DNA of 64,000 nucleotides from Castellaniella sp047971665 (GTDB lineage Bacteria; Pseudomonadota; Gammaproteobacteria; Burkholderiales; Burkholderiaceae_B). Below the pieces are notes generated by a model. It ran no database searches and was not told the origin of the DNA. It saw only the letters and a program-made list of their open reading frames with translations. The first letter of the stretch is position 1; each line of letters opens with the position of its first letter. The stretch is taken from NCBI RefSeq assembly GCF_047971665.1, contig NZ_JBKEAA010000021.1, forward strand, positions 1-64,000, in the 5' to 3' direction. The position numbers and the translations under genes were made by a program. Of the stretch, positions 53,934 through 62,387 are shown piece after piece.

Positions 53934-55187
53934 TCAATCCAAAAAAGGAAAGTCGATATCCGGTGTCCGGCCGGACACCAGATCAGCCAGAACCCTGCCC
54001 GAACCGGCACCCATGGTCCAACCCAGACTGCCATGGCCCGTGTTCAGGTAGAGATTACGTATTCGGGTACGGCCGATGAGGGGGACGTTGGAAGGCGTCG
54101 CCGGTCGCAGGCCGGACCAAAATTGCACGTTAGCAAAATCAAGCGCGCTTGGGAACAGGGCGCGGGCATGCTCGACCAGCTGATTGCACCGGCCAGTATC
54201 CAGAACGCGCGCATAACCGCCGATCTCGGCGGTCCCCGCCATCCGCAACCGGTCTCCCAGGCGAGAAAAGACGATCTTGGCCTCCTGGTCGATCAGGCTG
54301 ACCGTGGGCGCCGCCTCCGGGTCCCTCAGAGAAAACGTGGCCGAATAGCCCTTGGCCGGCCAGACCGGGCAGGACAGGCCCAGCGGCGCAGTCAGTTCCG
54401 GCGTGAAACTGCCCAGCGCCAGCACATAGGCATCCGCCTGCAATGGCCGGAAATAACCATCGGGCTCGATCAGTTCGGCCACGGAAATGCGCCCGTCCAC
54501 GGGCACCAGCCGGTTCACCCGGGTGCCATACCGGAAAGTGACACCCGCCGCCTGCGCCCGTTCGGCCAACGCGCGCGTGAACAGATGCACATCGCCGGAC
54601 TCGTCGTCCGCCGTGAAATCGCCGCCGACGACCGGTTGGCCGGACGCCGTCAGCGCGGGCTCGATGCGCAGGACCTCGTCGGCATCGACGATGCGCCGGT
54701 CCACGCCCAGCGCGCGCATCTGCTCGGCGCTGGTCCGGGCATGCTCGAACTCGCGCGGATCGCGGTAGAACGCCAGGATGCCGCGTTCCAGATGGTCGTA
54801 TTCGATCCCCTGGTCGGCCCGCAGTTCGCGCAGCGTGGCGCGGCTGTATTGCGCCAGCGTCACCATGGCGCGCAGGTTCGCCGCGAAGCGCGGCGCGCGG
54901 CATTCATTGAGAAAACGCGCGCACCACAGCCACTGCCGGGGCTCCAGACGCGGCGAGACGCGCAGCGGCGCATTGGATCGTCCGATCCAGCGCAGCACCT
55001 TGCGCAGCGTGTGCGCGCTGGCCCAGGGCTCGGCATAGCACACGGAAATCTGCCCGCCATTGGCCCGGCTGGTCTCCAGCGCCGCGCCCGGATGTCGCTC
55101 GATGACCTCGACCTCGTGGCCGGCGCGGGCCAGCCACCAGGCGCTCGATACACCGATGATGCCGGCGCCGAAAACCGCGATTTTCAT
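53934..55187 (-). CDS. FAD-dependent D-amino acid dehydrogenase (DadA-like)
   Basis: 417-residue flavoprotein of the DAO family. The dinucleotide-binding motif is at the start (KIAVFGAGIIGVSSAWWLARAG with Glu in EVIER), the FAD segment GLRPATPSNVPLIGRT is late, and the C-terminus has LYLNTGHGSLGWTMGAGSG. It closely resembles DadA, which oxidatively deaminates D-amino acids and passes electrons to quinone. The alanine racemase partner DadX is not adjacent. ATG at 55187 overlaps the stop of the upstream reductase gene (ATGA). Confidence 0.92.
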   Translation of the reverse strand: MKIAVFGAGIIGVSSAWWLARAGHEVEVIERHPGAALETSRANGGQISVCYAEPWASAHTLRKVLRWIGRSNAPLRVSPRLEPRQWLWCARFLNECRAPRFAANLRAMVTLAQYSRATLRELRADQGIEYDHLERGILAFYRDPREFEHARTSAEQMRALGVDRRIVDADEVLRIEPALTASGQPVVGGDFTADDESGDVHLFTRALAERAQAAGVTFRYGTRVNRLVPVDGRISVAELIEPDGYFRPLQADAYVLALGSFTPELTAPLGLSCPVWPAKGYSATFSLRDPEAAPTVSLIDQEAKIVFSRLGDRLRMAGTAEIGGYARVLDTGRCNQLVEHARALFPSALDFANVQFWSGLRPATPSNVPLIGRTRIRNLYLNTGHGSLGWTMGAGSGRVLADLVSGRTPDIDFPFLD

Positions 55188-56230
55188 GCTTCGACTCCGG
55201 CGCGATCCGCAGCGGACGTAAAGGCGTCCGCATGGAAGGATTCGGGTGACAGCCCGCACTGCCCGACGAAATCTCGGCGCGCCGCCTCGACCATCACCGG
55301 CGCGCCACAGGCATAGACCTGATGACCGGACAGATCGGGCAGGTCTGCCATGACGGCCCGATGCACCAGGCCCTCACGGCCTGTCCACGCATCCTCCGGC
55401 CGGGCCTCGGACAGGACGGGCACGAAACGGAAGCCCGGCAGGCGCTCGCGCCATTCCAGCGCCAGGGCCTGCCGGTAGAGGTCGGCGGGGCGCCGCCCGC
55501 CCCAGTACAGGGTCGCCGAACGGGTGTCGCTGCGGGCCAGCATGCCTTCGATCATGGCCTGGATGGGCGCAAACCCCGTGCCACTGGCCAGAAAGACGAT
55601 GGGCCGCGCGTCGTCGGGATCCAGGAAAAAGGAACCCAGCGGCCCCTCGATGCGCAGGATCTCGCGCGGTTTGAGCGGCTCCTCGCTGGCGCCGAAGACC
55701 CGGCTGGTGAACACGCCGCCCGGCATGTGGCGCACATGCAGACGCACCCGATGATCGTCGGTCTGGCCGCACGCCATGGAATAGCTGCGCCGGCTGCCGT
55801 CCTTGAGGATGAATTCCAGATACTGTCCCGGCTGGAAACGGAACGCCTCGGCCGAGGGCAGCTGCAACGCGATCTCCATCACATCGGGCGCCAGCCGTTC
55901 CAGGGACAGCACCCGCACGGGCATCTTGCGCACCACGATATCGTCGGCCATGCGGATCTCCCGGGCCTCGATCACCAGATCAGAGATCGGCCGCGCCTGA
56001 CAGAACAGGGTATGCCCCCGGGCCAGATCGGCGGCATCGAGGATGCGGGCTGGCGCCGGACCGGCATCGTATTCCCCCGAAACCACCCGGCCCTCGCACG
56101 TCGAGCAGGTGCCGTTGCGGCAGCTGTAAGGCAGAACGATGCCGGCCGCCAGCGCGGCATCCAGGACCGTCTGCCCCGGCTCAACCACAAATTCCCGGTT
56201 GGCCGGCAGCACCGTGACCTTGAAACTCAT
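55184..56230 (-). CDS. 2Fe-2S ferredoxin/flavin oxidoreductase (CDP-6-deoxy-glucoseen reductase-like)
   Basis: 348 residues. The plant-type ferredoxin domain (1-90) has CRNGTCSTCEG and a final Cys in LFCQAR. Residues about 100-200 form an FAD-binding beta barrel (RSYSMACG), and the C-terminal part an NAD-binding domain (LASGTGFAPIQAM, YACGAPVMVEAAR). The architecture is that of AscD/RfbI-type reductases and oxygenase reductases. No dideoxysugar or oxygenase genes adjoin, so the electron acceptor is unknown. It overlaps the DadA-like gene by ATGA. ATG at 56230 was chosen because the frame upstream lacks homology. Confidence 0.9.
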   Translation of the reverse strand: MSFKVTVLPANREFVVEPGQTVLDAALAAGIVLPYSCRNGTCSTCEGRVVSGEYDAGPAPARILDAADLARGHTLFCQARPISDLVIEAREIRMADDIVVRKMPVRVLSLERLAPDVMEIALQLPSAEAFRFQPGQYLEFILKDGSRRSYSMACGQTDDHRVRLHVRHMPGGVFTSRVFGASEEPLKPREILRIEGPLGSFFLDPDDARPIVFLASGTGFAPIQAMIEGMLARSDTRSATLYWGGRRPADLYRQALALEWRERLPGFRFVPVLSEARPEDAWTGREGLVHRAVMADLPDLSGHQVYACGAPVMVEAARRDFVGQCGLSPESFHADAFTSAADRAGVEA

Positions 56231-56267
56231 GTTGTCGATTCCATCGGCATGTTGCAGGAGCCCTATT

Positions 56268-58586
56268 CTAGTCCGCCGCCTGGCCTCCCGTGGCCGGCCA
56301 GAGACTGGGCTGCTTGATCTTGACATCCAGCAGGCGTCCCTTGCGGGCGCGCCGGCCGGCGTACGGCGCCAATTCCTCGGGACTCAGGATCAGCTCCGTG
56401 TCGCGCGCCCGATAGACGCCGCGCAGCGCCACGCCCGCCGACCCGACACCGGCCCACTGCTCGATCCGGTCATCATCGTCCAGTCCCATCAGGATGGTGC
56501 CTCGGCCGCCGCTGGCCAGCGTCTTGAGCTCATCGAGCGCCACCACCAGGAATTTTCCCTTGCGACTGAGCAGGGCCACGGCCGTGTCGTCCTGCCGCAA
56601 CAACAGCGGCTTGAGCAAGGCATCACCCTTGTCCAGCGTGATGAACTGCTTGCCGGCATTCTGGCGGGTGGACAGATCGCCGATCCGCGTCAGGAAACCA
56701 TAGCCCGACGCCACGCCCAACAACACCCGGCGATCGGGCGCGCCCGCCAGCATGTGGGCGATGCGGCTACCCGGCTCCAGGCCGATCATCGAGGTCACCG
56801 GCTGCCCATCGCCGCGCGCCGATGGCAGGCTGGCGACCGCGATACTGTAGCTGCGGCCGTTATCGGACAGCGCCATCAGTTCCTGCGTGCTGCGGCATTC
56901 GATCGCATCGTACAGGGCATCGCCGGTCTTGAAGCTGAACTGCGCCGCATCATGGCCATGACCCTGACGGGCGCGCAGCCAGCCCTTCTGGGAAATCACC
57001 ACCGTGACAGGCTCATCCACCACCTGCGTCTCGAGGACGGCGCGCTCGGCCGTCTCAATCAGCGTGCGGCGATCGTCGCCATACTGTTTGGCGTCGGCCT
57101 CGATCTCGCGGATCATCAGGCGCCGGAATGCCGCCGGATCGTCCAGTAATTCCTGCAACGCCACCTGGTCCTCGCGCTTCTGGGCCAGTTCCTGCTCGAT
57201 GCGGATGCCCTCCAGCCGGGCCAGCTGGCGCAGGCGCATTTCCAGGATATCGTCGGCCTGGCGCTCGCTGAGGCGGAACCACTCCATGAGCGCCGCCCGG
57301 GGCTCCTCGGCCTCGCGGATGACGCGGACGACCTCGTCCACATTCAGATAGACGATGCTGCGGCCTTCCAGGATGTGGATGCGATCGAGCACCTTGTCCA
57401 GCCGATGGCGGGTGCGCCGCGTGACCGTCTGCGCCCGGAAGGCCAGCCAGGACTCCAGGGTCTGACGCAGGCTGCGCTGACCGGGACGCCCGTCAGTGTC
57501 GATGCACACCAGATTGACGGAGACATTGCCTTCCAGACCGGTGCGCACCAGCAGCATGTTGACGAATTCGTCACGATCGATCCGGCTGGTCTTGGGTTCG
57601 AAGACCAGCCGCACGGGGTCCTGCCTGCCGGACTCGTCGCGCACCGAATCGAGCATGCCCAGCACCAGCGCCCGGGTCTGCTGCTGCTCGGCCGACAGGG
57701 ATTTCTTGCCGGCGCGCGGCTTGGGATTGGTGAGTTCTTCGATGGTTTCCAGGATCTTCTGGGCCGAGGTGCCGGGCGGCAGCTCGGTGACGACCAATTG
57801 CCACTGCCCGCGCGCCATGTCCTCGAACACCCAGCGGGCGCGCGCCTTCAGGGATCCCCGGCCGCTGGTGTAGATCTGGGCGATATCCTCGACCGGCGTG
57901 ATGATCTGGCCACCACCGGGGAAATCCGGCCCCGGCGCCAGCGCGAACAGGTCCTCGTCGGCCATGGCGGGTTTGCGCAGCAGCGCCACACAGGCGCGCG
58001 CGATTTCCCGCAGATTGTGCGAGGGAATCTCTGTGGCCATGCCCACGGCGATGCCCGACGCGCCGTTGAGCAGCATGATCGGCAGACGAGCCGGCAGGCA
58101 GACGGGTTCCTGCTGGCTGCCGTCGTAGTTGGGCGTGAAATCGACTGTCCCCTCATCCAGCTCGTCGAGCAGCAGTCGGGAAAACGGCGTCAGGCGGGCC
58201 TCGGTATAGCGCATGGCGGCCGCATTGTCGCCATCCCGGGAGCCAAAATTGCCCTGCCCGTCGATCAGGGGATAACGCAGCGCGAAATCCTGCGCCATGC
58301 GCACCATGGCATCATAGGCCGCCTGATCGCCATGCGGATGATATTTGCCCAGCACATCGCCCACCACCCGGGCGGATTTGACGGGCCGGGCCTGGGGTCC
58401 CAGGCCCATCGCGTCCATGGCGTACAGAATCCGGCGCTGCACCGGTTTCTGTCCATCGGAGACCTCCGGCAACGCGCGGCCGCGCACCACCGACACGGCA
58501 TAGTCCAGGTAGGCCTGCTCGGCATAACGCGCCAGCACCAGGCCGCCATCCTCATTTTCCTGCAATTCAGTCTGATTCAGATCCAT
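56268..58586 (-). CDS. parC: DNA topoisomerase IV subunit A
   Basis: Decatenates daughter chromosomes with ParE. 772 residues: winged-helix/breakage-reunion core starting near YAEQAYLDYAVSVVRGRALP, the catalytic Tyr in AAMRYTEARL, the quinolone-determining region KYHPHGDQAAYDAMVRMAQ, and a C-terminal beta-pinwheel domain. Gln and Asp take the places of E. coli Ser80 and Glu84, which I believe is ordinary in this lineage. It lies 9 bases after parE. Confidence 0.97.
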   Translation of the reverse strand: MDLNQTELQENEDGGLVLARYAEQAYLDYAVSVVRGRALPEVSDGQKPVQRRILYAMDAMGLGPQARPVKSARVVGDVLGKYHPHGDQAAYDAMVRMAQDFALRYPLIDGQGNFGSRDGDNAAAMRYTEARLTPFSRLLLDELDEGTVDFTPNYDGSQQEPVCLPARLPIMLLNGASGIAVGMATEIPSHNLREIARACVALLRKPAMADEDLFALAPGPDFPGGGQIITPVEDIAQIYTSGRGSLKARARWVFEDMARGQWQLVVTELPPGTSAQKILETIEELTNPKPRAGKKSLSAEQQQTRALVLGMLDSVRDESGRQDPVRLVFEPKTSRIDRDEFVNMLLVRTGLEGNVSVNLVCIDTDGRPGQRSLRQTLESWLAFRAQTVTRRTRHRLDKVLDRIHILEGRSIVYLNVDEVVRVIREAEEPRAALMEWFRLSERQADDILEMRLRQLARLEGIRIEQELAQKREDQVALQELLDDPAAFRRLMIREIEADAKQYGDDRRTLIETAERAVLETQVVDEPVTVVISQKGWLRARQGHGHDAAQFSFKTGDALYDAIECRSTQELMALSDNGRSYSIAVASLPSARGDGQPVTSMIGLEPGSRIAHMLAGAPDRRVLLGVASGYGFLTRIGDLSTRQNAGKQFITLDKGDALLKPLLLRQDDTAVALLSRKGKFLVVALDELKTLASGGRGTILMGLDDDDRIEQWAGVGSAGVALRGVYRARDTELILSPEELAPYAGRRARKGRLLDVKIKQPSLWPATGGQAAD

Positions 58587-58595
58587 CCCGATTCC

Positions 58596-60557
58596 TCAAA
58601 CATCCACGTCGGCCAGATTGCCTTTTTCTTCCAGCCAGCCACGCCGCTGGGCCGCCTCGCCCCGCGCCATCAGCATGTCGAACATGCGCGCCGAGGCCGT
58701 CAGCCCCTCGCCGCCATGACGCACCTGCGCCAGACGGCGGGTATCCGGGTTCAGGGTCGTGTCCCAGAGCTGTTCCGCATTCATTTCGCCCAGACCCTTG
58801 AAGCGGCTGATGCGCCAGCCGCCCTCGCGCAGGCCCTCGCCGCGCAGCTTGTCCAGCACGGCATCCAGTTCTGCCTGATCCAGGCAGTAGAGCTTGCGCG
58901 CCGGGCGCTTGCCGGCCGCCGGCACATCCACGCGGAACAGGGGCGGCCGGGCGATATAGACATGCCCGGCCTCGATGAGGCGCGGAAAATGACGCAGGAA
59001 CAGGGTCAGCAGCAGCACCTGGATGTGCGCACCGTCCACATCCGCATCGGACAGGATGCAGATGCGGCCGTAGCGCAGCCCCGACAGGTCGGCCTCCTGG
59101 CCGGGACCGTGTGGATCGACGCCGATGGCCACGGCGATGTCGTGGATTTCCTGATTGCCGAACAAACGGTCACGCTCGACCTCCCAGGCGTTCAGGATCT
59201 TGCCGCGCAACGGCAGGATGGCCTGGAATTCCTTGTCCCGGCCCATCTTGGCGGAACCGCCCGCCGAGTCCCCCTCGACCAGGAAGACCTCGGTGCGGCT
59301 CACATCCGTCGATTCGCAATCGGTCAGCTTGCCCGGCAGGACGGCCACCCCCGAGCCCTTGCGCTTTTCGACCTTGCGCGCGGCCCGCGACCGGGCCTGG
59401 GCCTGGCCGATGGCCAGTTCGGCGATCTTCTTGCCGTCCTCCACGTTGGCATGCAGCCAGAGTTCCAGCGCATTGCGCAAGAATCCGCCTACCAGGCGCA
59501 CCGCATCCCGGCTGTTCAGGCGCTCCTTGATCTGCCCCTGGAACTGCGGGTCCAGGATCTTGGCCGACAGGATGAAGCTGGCGCGGGCAAAGACATCCTC
59601 GGGCAGCAGACGAATGCCCTTGGGCAGCAGATTGTGCAGTTCGGCAAACGATTTGACGGCGTTGAACAGCCCCTCCCGCAACCCCGATTCGTGGGTGCCG
59701 CCGGCCGGCGTGGCGATCAGGTTGACGTAAGACTCTCGCACCACCGGGCCTTCATCGGTCCAGGCGACGACCCATTGCGCGCCCTCGCCCGGCGCATATT
59801 GCTCGTCGTCGCGGTCCGCATACTGACCGCCTTCGAACAGCGGCGCGAGGGTCTGCGCATCGCCCAGGGCCTCGCTCAGATAACCGCGCAGGCCGGATTC
59901 GTAGTGCCATTCACGCCGCTGGCCGGATTTTTCCAGGGTCAGCGTCACCCGCGTGCCCGGCAGCAGCACGGCCTTGCTGCGCAGGGCGTGCTCCAGCTCT
60001 CCCAGCGGCACCTGCGCCTGATCGAAATAGCGCGCATCGGGCCAGACCCGCACCCGGGTTCCGGAACGTCGCCGCCCGACGCTGCCCACCTGCGCCAGGG
60101 CCTCGACCACATGGCCGTCGGCAAAGACGATGCGCCACTCTCCGCCATCGCGCCAGACAGTGACCTCGAGCCGCGTGGACAGGGCATTCGTGACCGACAC
60201 CCCCACCCCGTGCAGCCCGCCCGAGAAGGCATACGCACCACCGTCGGCCTTGTTGAACTTGCCCCCCGCGTGCAGGCGGGTAAAGACCAGTTCGACCACA
60301 GGGGCATGCTCTTCGGGGTGCTCACCCACAGGAATGCCGCGCCCGTCGTCCTCGATCGTCAGGCTGCCGTCCGTGTGCAGCGTGACCCCGATGTTGCGGG
60401 CAAATCCGGCCAGCGCCTCGTCAGCGGCATTGTCGACGACCTCCTGGATGATGTGCAGCGGATTGTCGGTGCGCGTGTACATGCCGGGGCGCTGACGCAC
60501 AGGCTCCAGCCCCTTGAGGACACGGATCGACGATTCATCGTAGCGTACGGTGCTCAA
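58596..60557 (-). CDS. parE: DNA topoisomerase IV subunit B
   Basis: ATPase subunit of topoisomerase IV, 653 residues. GHKL ATPase motifs are clear: EVVDNAADEAL, EDDGRGIPVG and GGLHGVGVSVTNALS. The TOPRIM domain has VEGDSAGGSAKMGRDKEFQA and the acidic ILSDADVDGAH. The start codon is TTG at 60557; a GGAT lies about 9 bases upstream and no in-frame ATG exists nearby. It is divergent from trxA and the first gene of the parE-parC pair. Confidence 0.96.
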   Translation of the reverse strand: MSTVRYDESSIRVLKGLEPVRQRPGMYTRTDNPLHIIQEVVDNAADEALAGFARNIGVTLHTDGSLTIEDDGRGIPVGEHPEEHAPVVELVFTRLHAGGKFNKADGGAYAFSGGLHGVGVSVTNALSTRLEVTVWRDGGEWRIVFADGHVVEALAQVGSVGRRRSGTRVRVWPDARYFDQAQVPLGELEHALRSKAVLLPGTRVTLTLEKSGQRREWHYESGLRGYLSEALGDAQTLAPLFEGGQYADRDDEQYAPGEGAQWVVAWTDEGPVVRESYVNLIATPAGGTHESGLREGLFNAVKSFAELHNLLPKGIRLLPEDVFARASFILSAKILDPQFQGQIKERLNSRDAVRLVGGFLRNALELWLHANVEDGKKIAELAIGQAQARSRAARKVEKRKGSGVAVLPGKLTDCESTDVSRTEVFLVEGDSAGGSAKMGRDKEFQAILPLRGKILNAWEVERDRLFGNQEIHDIAVAIGVDPHGPGQEADLSGLRYGRICILSDADVDGAHIQVLLLTLFLRHFPRLIEAGHVYIARPPLFRVDVPAAGKRPARKLYCLDQAELDAVLDKLRGEGLREGGWRISRFKGLGEMNAEQLWDTTLNPDTRRLAQVRHGGEGLTASARMFDMLMARGEAAQRRGWLEEKGNLADVDV

Positions 60558-60583
60558 TTTTTTTATCCATCGGAAAAACGACT

Positions 60584-60613
60584 ATTTTACGGAGATAATG
60601 GTATGCTTATCGA
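60584..60613. promoter_or_regulatory. Overlapping divergent promoters of parE and trxA
   Basis: For parE (minus): -10 TAAAAT (60584-60589), 18-base spacer, -35 TCGATA (60608-60613). For trxA (plus): an extended -10 TG-G-TATGCT (60599-60607) that lies next to the parE -35. The two RNA polymerase sites would exclude each other. Weak consensus makes this a candidate only. Confidence 0.35.
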
Positions 60614-60688
60614 CATTGGTCCGATGCGCCCTTTTCTGCGGGCGGTTTCTTTTCCGGTCCGCCGCCTTCTCTTATCCGCACACACGAC

Positions 60689-61015
60689 ATGAGTGACTCC
60701 ATCAAGCACGTCAGCGACGCGTCCTTCCCGGGCGACGTGCTCCAATCCGCCCTGCCCGTCCTGGTCGACTACTGGGCCGAATGGTGTGGCCCCTGCAAAA
60801 TGGTCGCCCCCCTGCTCGACGAAGCCGCCGCCCAATACAAGGGCCGCGTCACCATCGTCAAGCTCAACGTCGACGAAAACCCCGATACCGCGGCCCGATA
60901 CGGCATCCGCGGCATCCCCACCCTGATGCTGTTCAAGGACGGCAAGGTCGCCACCACCAAGGTCGGCGCCCTGTCCCGCACCCAGCTTCAGGCTTTCCTC
61001 GACGACGCGCTCTGA
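60689..61015 (+). CDS. trxA: Thioredoxin 1
   Basis: Small dithiol reductant of 108 residues with the active site WCGPCK (Cys33, Cys36), buried Asp in VDYWAEW, and the cis-Pro in GIRGIPTLMLF. It supplies electrons to ribonucleotide reductase, PAPS reductase and methionine sulfoxide reductase. Upstream of rho, as in many proteobacteria. Confidence 0.97.
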   Translation: MSDSIKHVSDASFPGDVLQSALPVLVDYWAEWCGPCKMVAPLLDEAAAQYKGRVTIVKLNVDENPDTAARYGIRGIPTLMLFKDGKVATTKVGALSRTQLQAFLDDAL

Positions 61016-61059
61016 CACATTCCATTCACCCATTCCATTCATCCGTTTTGATTCCGCGC

Positions 61060-61081
61060 GCGAACCCGGTTCCGGGTTCGC
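61060..61081 (+). other. Strong palindromic hairpin between trxA and rho
   Basis: GCGAACCCGG (61060-61069), TT, CCGGGTTCGC (61072-61081): a perfect 10-bp stem 37 bases before the rho start. No T run follows at once. It may end trxA transcripts, or lie in a rho leader, where transcription is known to be autoregulated in E. coli. Confidence 0.55.
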
Positions 61082-61117
61082 CGAACCTCTCACGACTCTC
61101 CCTCTTCCTTCTTTCCC

Positions 61118-62374
61118 ATGCACCTGAACGAACTCAAAGCGCTGCACGTTTCGCAGCTGCTCGAAATGGCCGCCGGTCTCGAGATCGAAAACGCCAATCG
61201 GCTGCGCAAACAGGAACTGATGTTTGCCATCATGAAACGGCGGGCCAAGCAGGGCGAACAGATCTTCGGCGACGGTGTCCTGGAAGTCCTGCCCGATGGT
61301 TTCGGTTTCCTGCGATCGCCGGAAACGTCCTACCTGGCCAGCACCGATGACATCTATATCTCGCCCTCCCAGATCCGGCGCTTCAACCTGCATACCGGCG
61401 ACTCCATCGAAGGCGAGGTCCGCACGCCCAAGGATGGCGAGCGCTATTTCGCCCTGGTAAAAGTCGACAAAGTCAACGGCACGGTCCCGGAAGCCATCAA
61501 GCACCGGATCATGTTCGAGAACCTGACGCCGCTGCATCCCGACGAACCGATGGTGCTGGAACGCGACATCAAGAGCAAGGAAAACGTCACCGGGCGCATC
61601 ATGGACATCTTCGCGCCCATCGGCAAGGGCCAGCGCGCGCTGATCGTCGCCAGTCCCAAATCCGGCAAGACCGTGATGATGCAGCACATCGCCCACGCCA
61701 TCACCACCAATTACCCCGATGCCGTGATGATCGTGCTGCTGGTGGACGAGCGCCCCGAAGAAGTCACCGAAATGCAGCGCACCGTGCGCGGCGAGGTCGT
61801 GGCCTCCACTTTCGACGAACCGGCCACGCGCCACGTCCAGGTCGCCGAGATGGTCATCGAAAAGGCCAAGCGCCTAGTCGAACTGAAAAAGGATGTGGTC
61901 ATCCTGCTGGACTCGATCACCCGTCTGGCGCGCGCCTACAACACCGTCGTGCCCGCTTCGGGCAAGGTGCTGACCGGCGGGGTGGACGCCAACGCCCTGC
62001 AGCGCCCCAAGCGCTTCTTCGGCGCCGCGCGCAACCTCGAAGAAGGCGGCTCCCTGACGATCATCGGCACGGCCCTGATCGAGACCGGCAGCCGCATGGA
62101 CGAAGTGATCTACGAAGAATTCAAGGGCACCGGCAATTCCGAGGTGCACCTGGAGCGCCGTCTGGCCGAGAAACGCATCTATCCGGCCATCAATCTGAAC
62201 AAATCCGGCACGCGTCGCGAAGAGCTCCTGATCAAACCAGAACTTCTACAAAAGATCTGGGTCCTGCGTAAGTTCATTCATGACATGGACGACGTGGAGT
62301 CAATGGAATTCATCCTGGACAAAATCCGCGCAACCAAGAACAACGCCGAATTCTTTGACATGATGAAAAAATAA
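61118..62374 (+). CDS. rho: Transcription termination factor Rho
   Basis: Hexameric RNA helicase/translocase, 418 residues. It has the N-terminal helical start MHLNELKALHVSQLLEMA, the cold-shock-like RNA-binding domain (DGFGFLRSPETSYLAS), Walker A SPKSGKTVMMQ, the catalytic Glu in LLVDERPEEVTEM, the Q loop VILLDSITRLARAYN and the R loop region. Full-length and typical. gdhA follows after 13 bases. Confidence 0.98.
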   Translation: MHLNELKALHVSQLLEMAAGLEIENANRLRKQELMFAIMKRRAKQGEQIFGDGVLEVLPDGFGFLRSPETSYLASTDDIYISPSQIRRFNLHTGDSIEGEVRTPKDGERYFALVKVDKVNGTVPEAIKHRIMFENLTPLHPDEPMVLERDIKSKENVTGRIMDIFAPIGKGQRALIVASPKSGKTVMMQHIAHAITTNYPDAVMIVLLVDERPEEVTEMQRTVRGEVVASTFDEPATRHVQVAEMVIEKAKRLVELKKDVVILLDSITRLARAYNTVVPASGKVLTGGVDANALQRPKRFFGAARNLEEGGSLTIIGTALIETGSRMDEVIYEEFKGTGNSEVHLERRLAEKRIYPAINLNKSGTRREELLIKPELLQKIWVLRKFIHDMDDVESMEFILDKIRATKNNAEFFDMMKK

Positions 62375-62387
62375 GCGAGCCCATTTG

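Noticed and set aside
58290..58340. Fluoroquinolone-resistance changes in ParC (Gln and Asp at the positions of E. coli Ser80 and Glu84)
   Set aside because: To my knowledge these residues are ordinary in betaproteobacterial ParC, so they do not indicate selected resistance.
57375..60692. A plus-strand open frame of about 1100 codons opposite parC and parE
   Set aside because: It is antisense to two clearly homologous genes and has the low-complexity His/Gln/Arg composition of shadow frames in GC-rich DNA. The similar long frame opposite valS (23045-25990) was rejected for the same reason.
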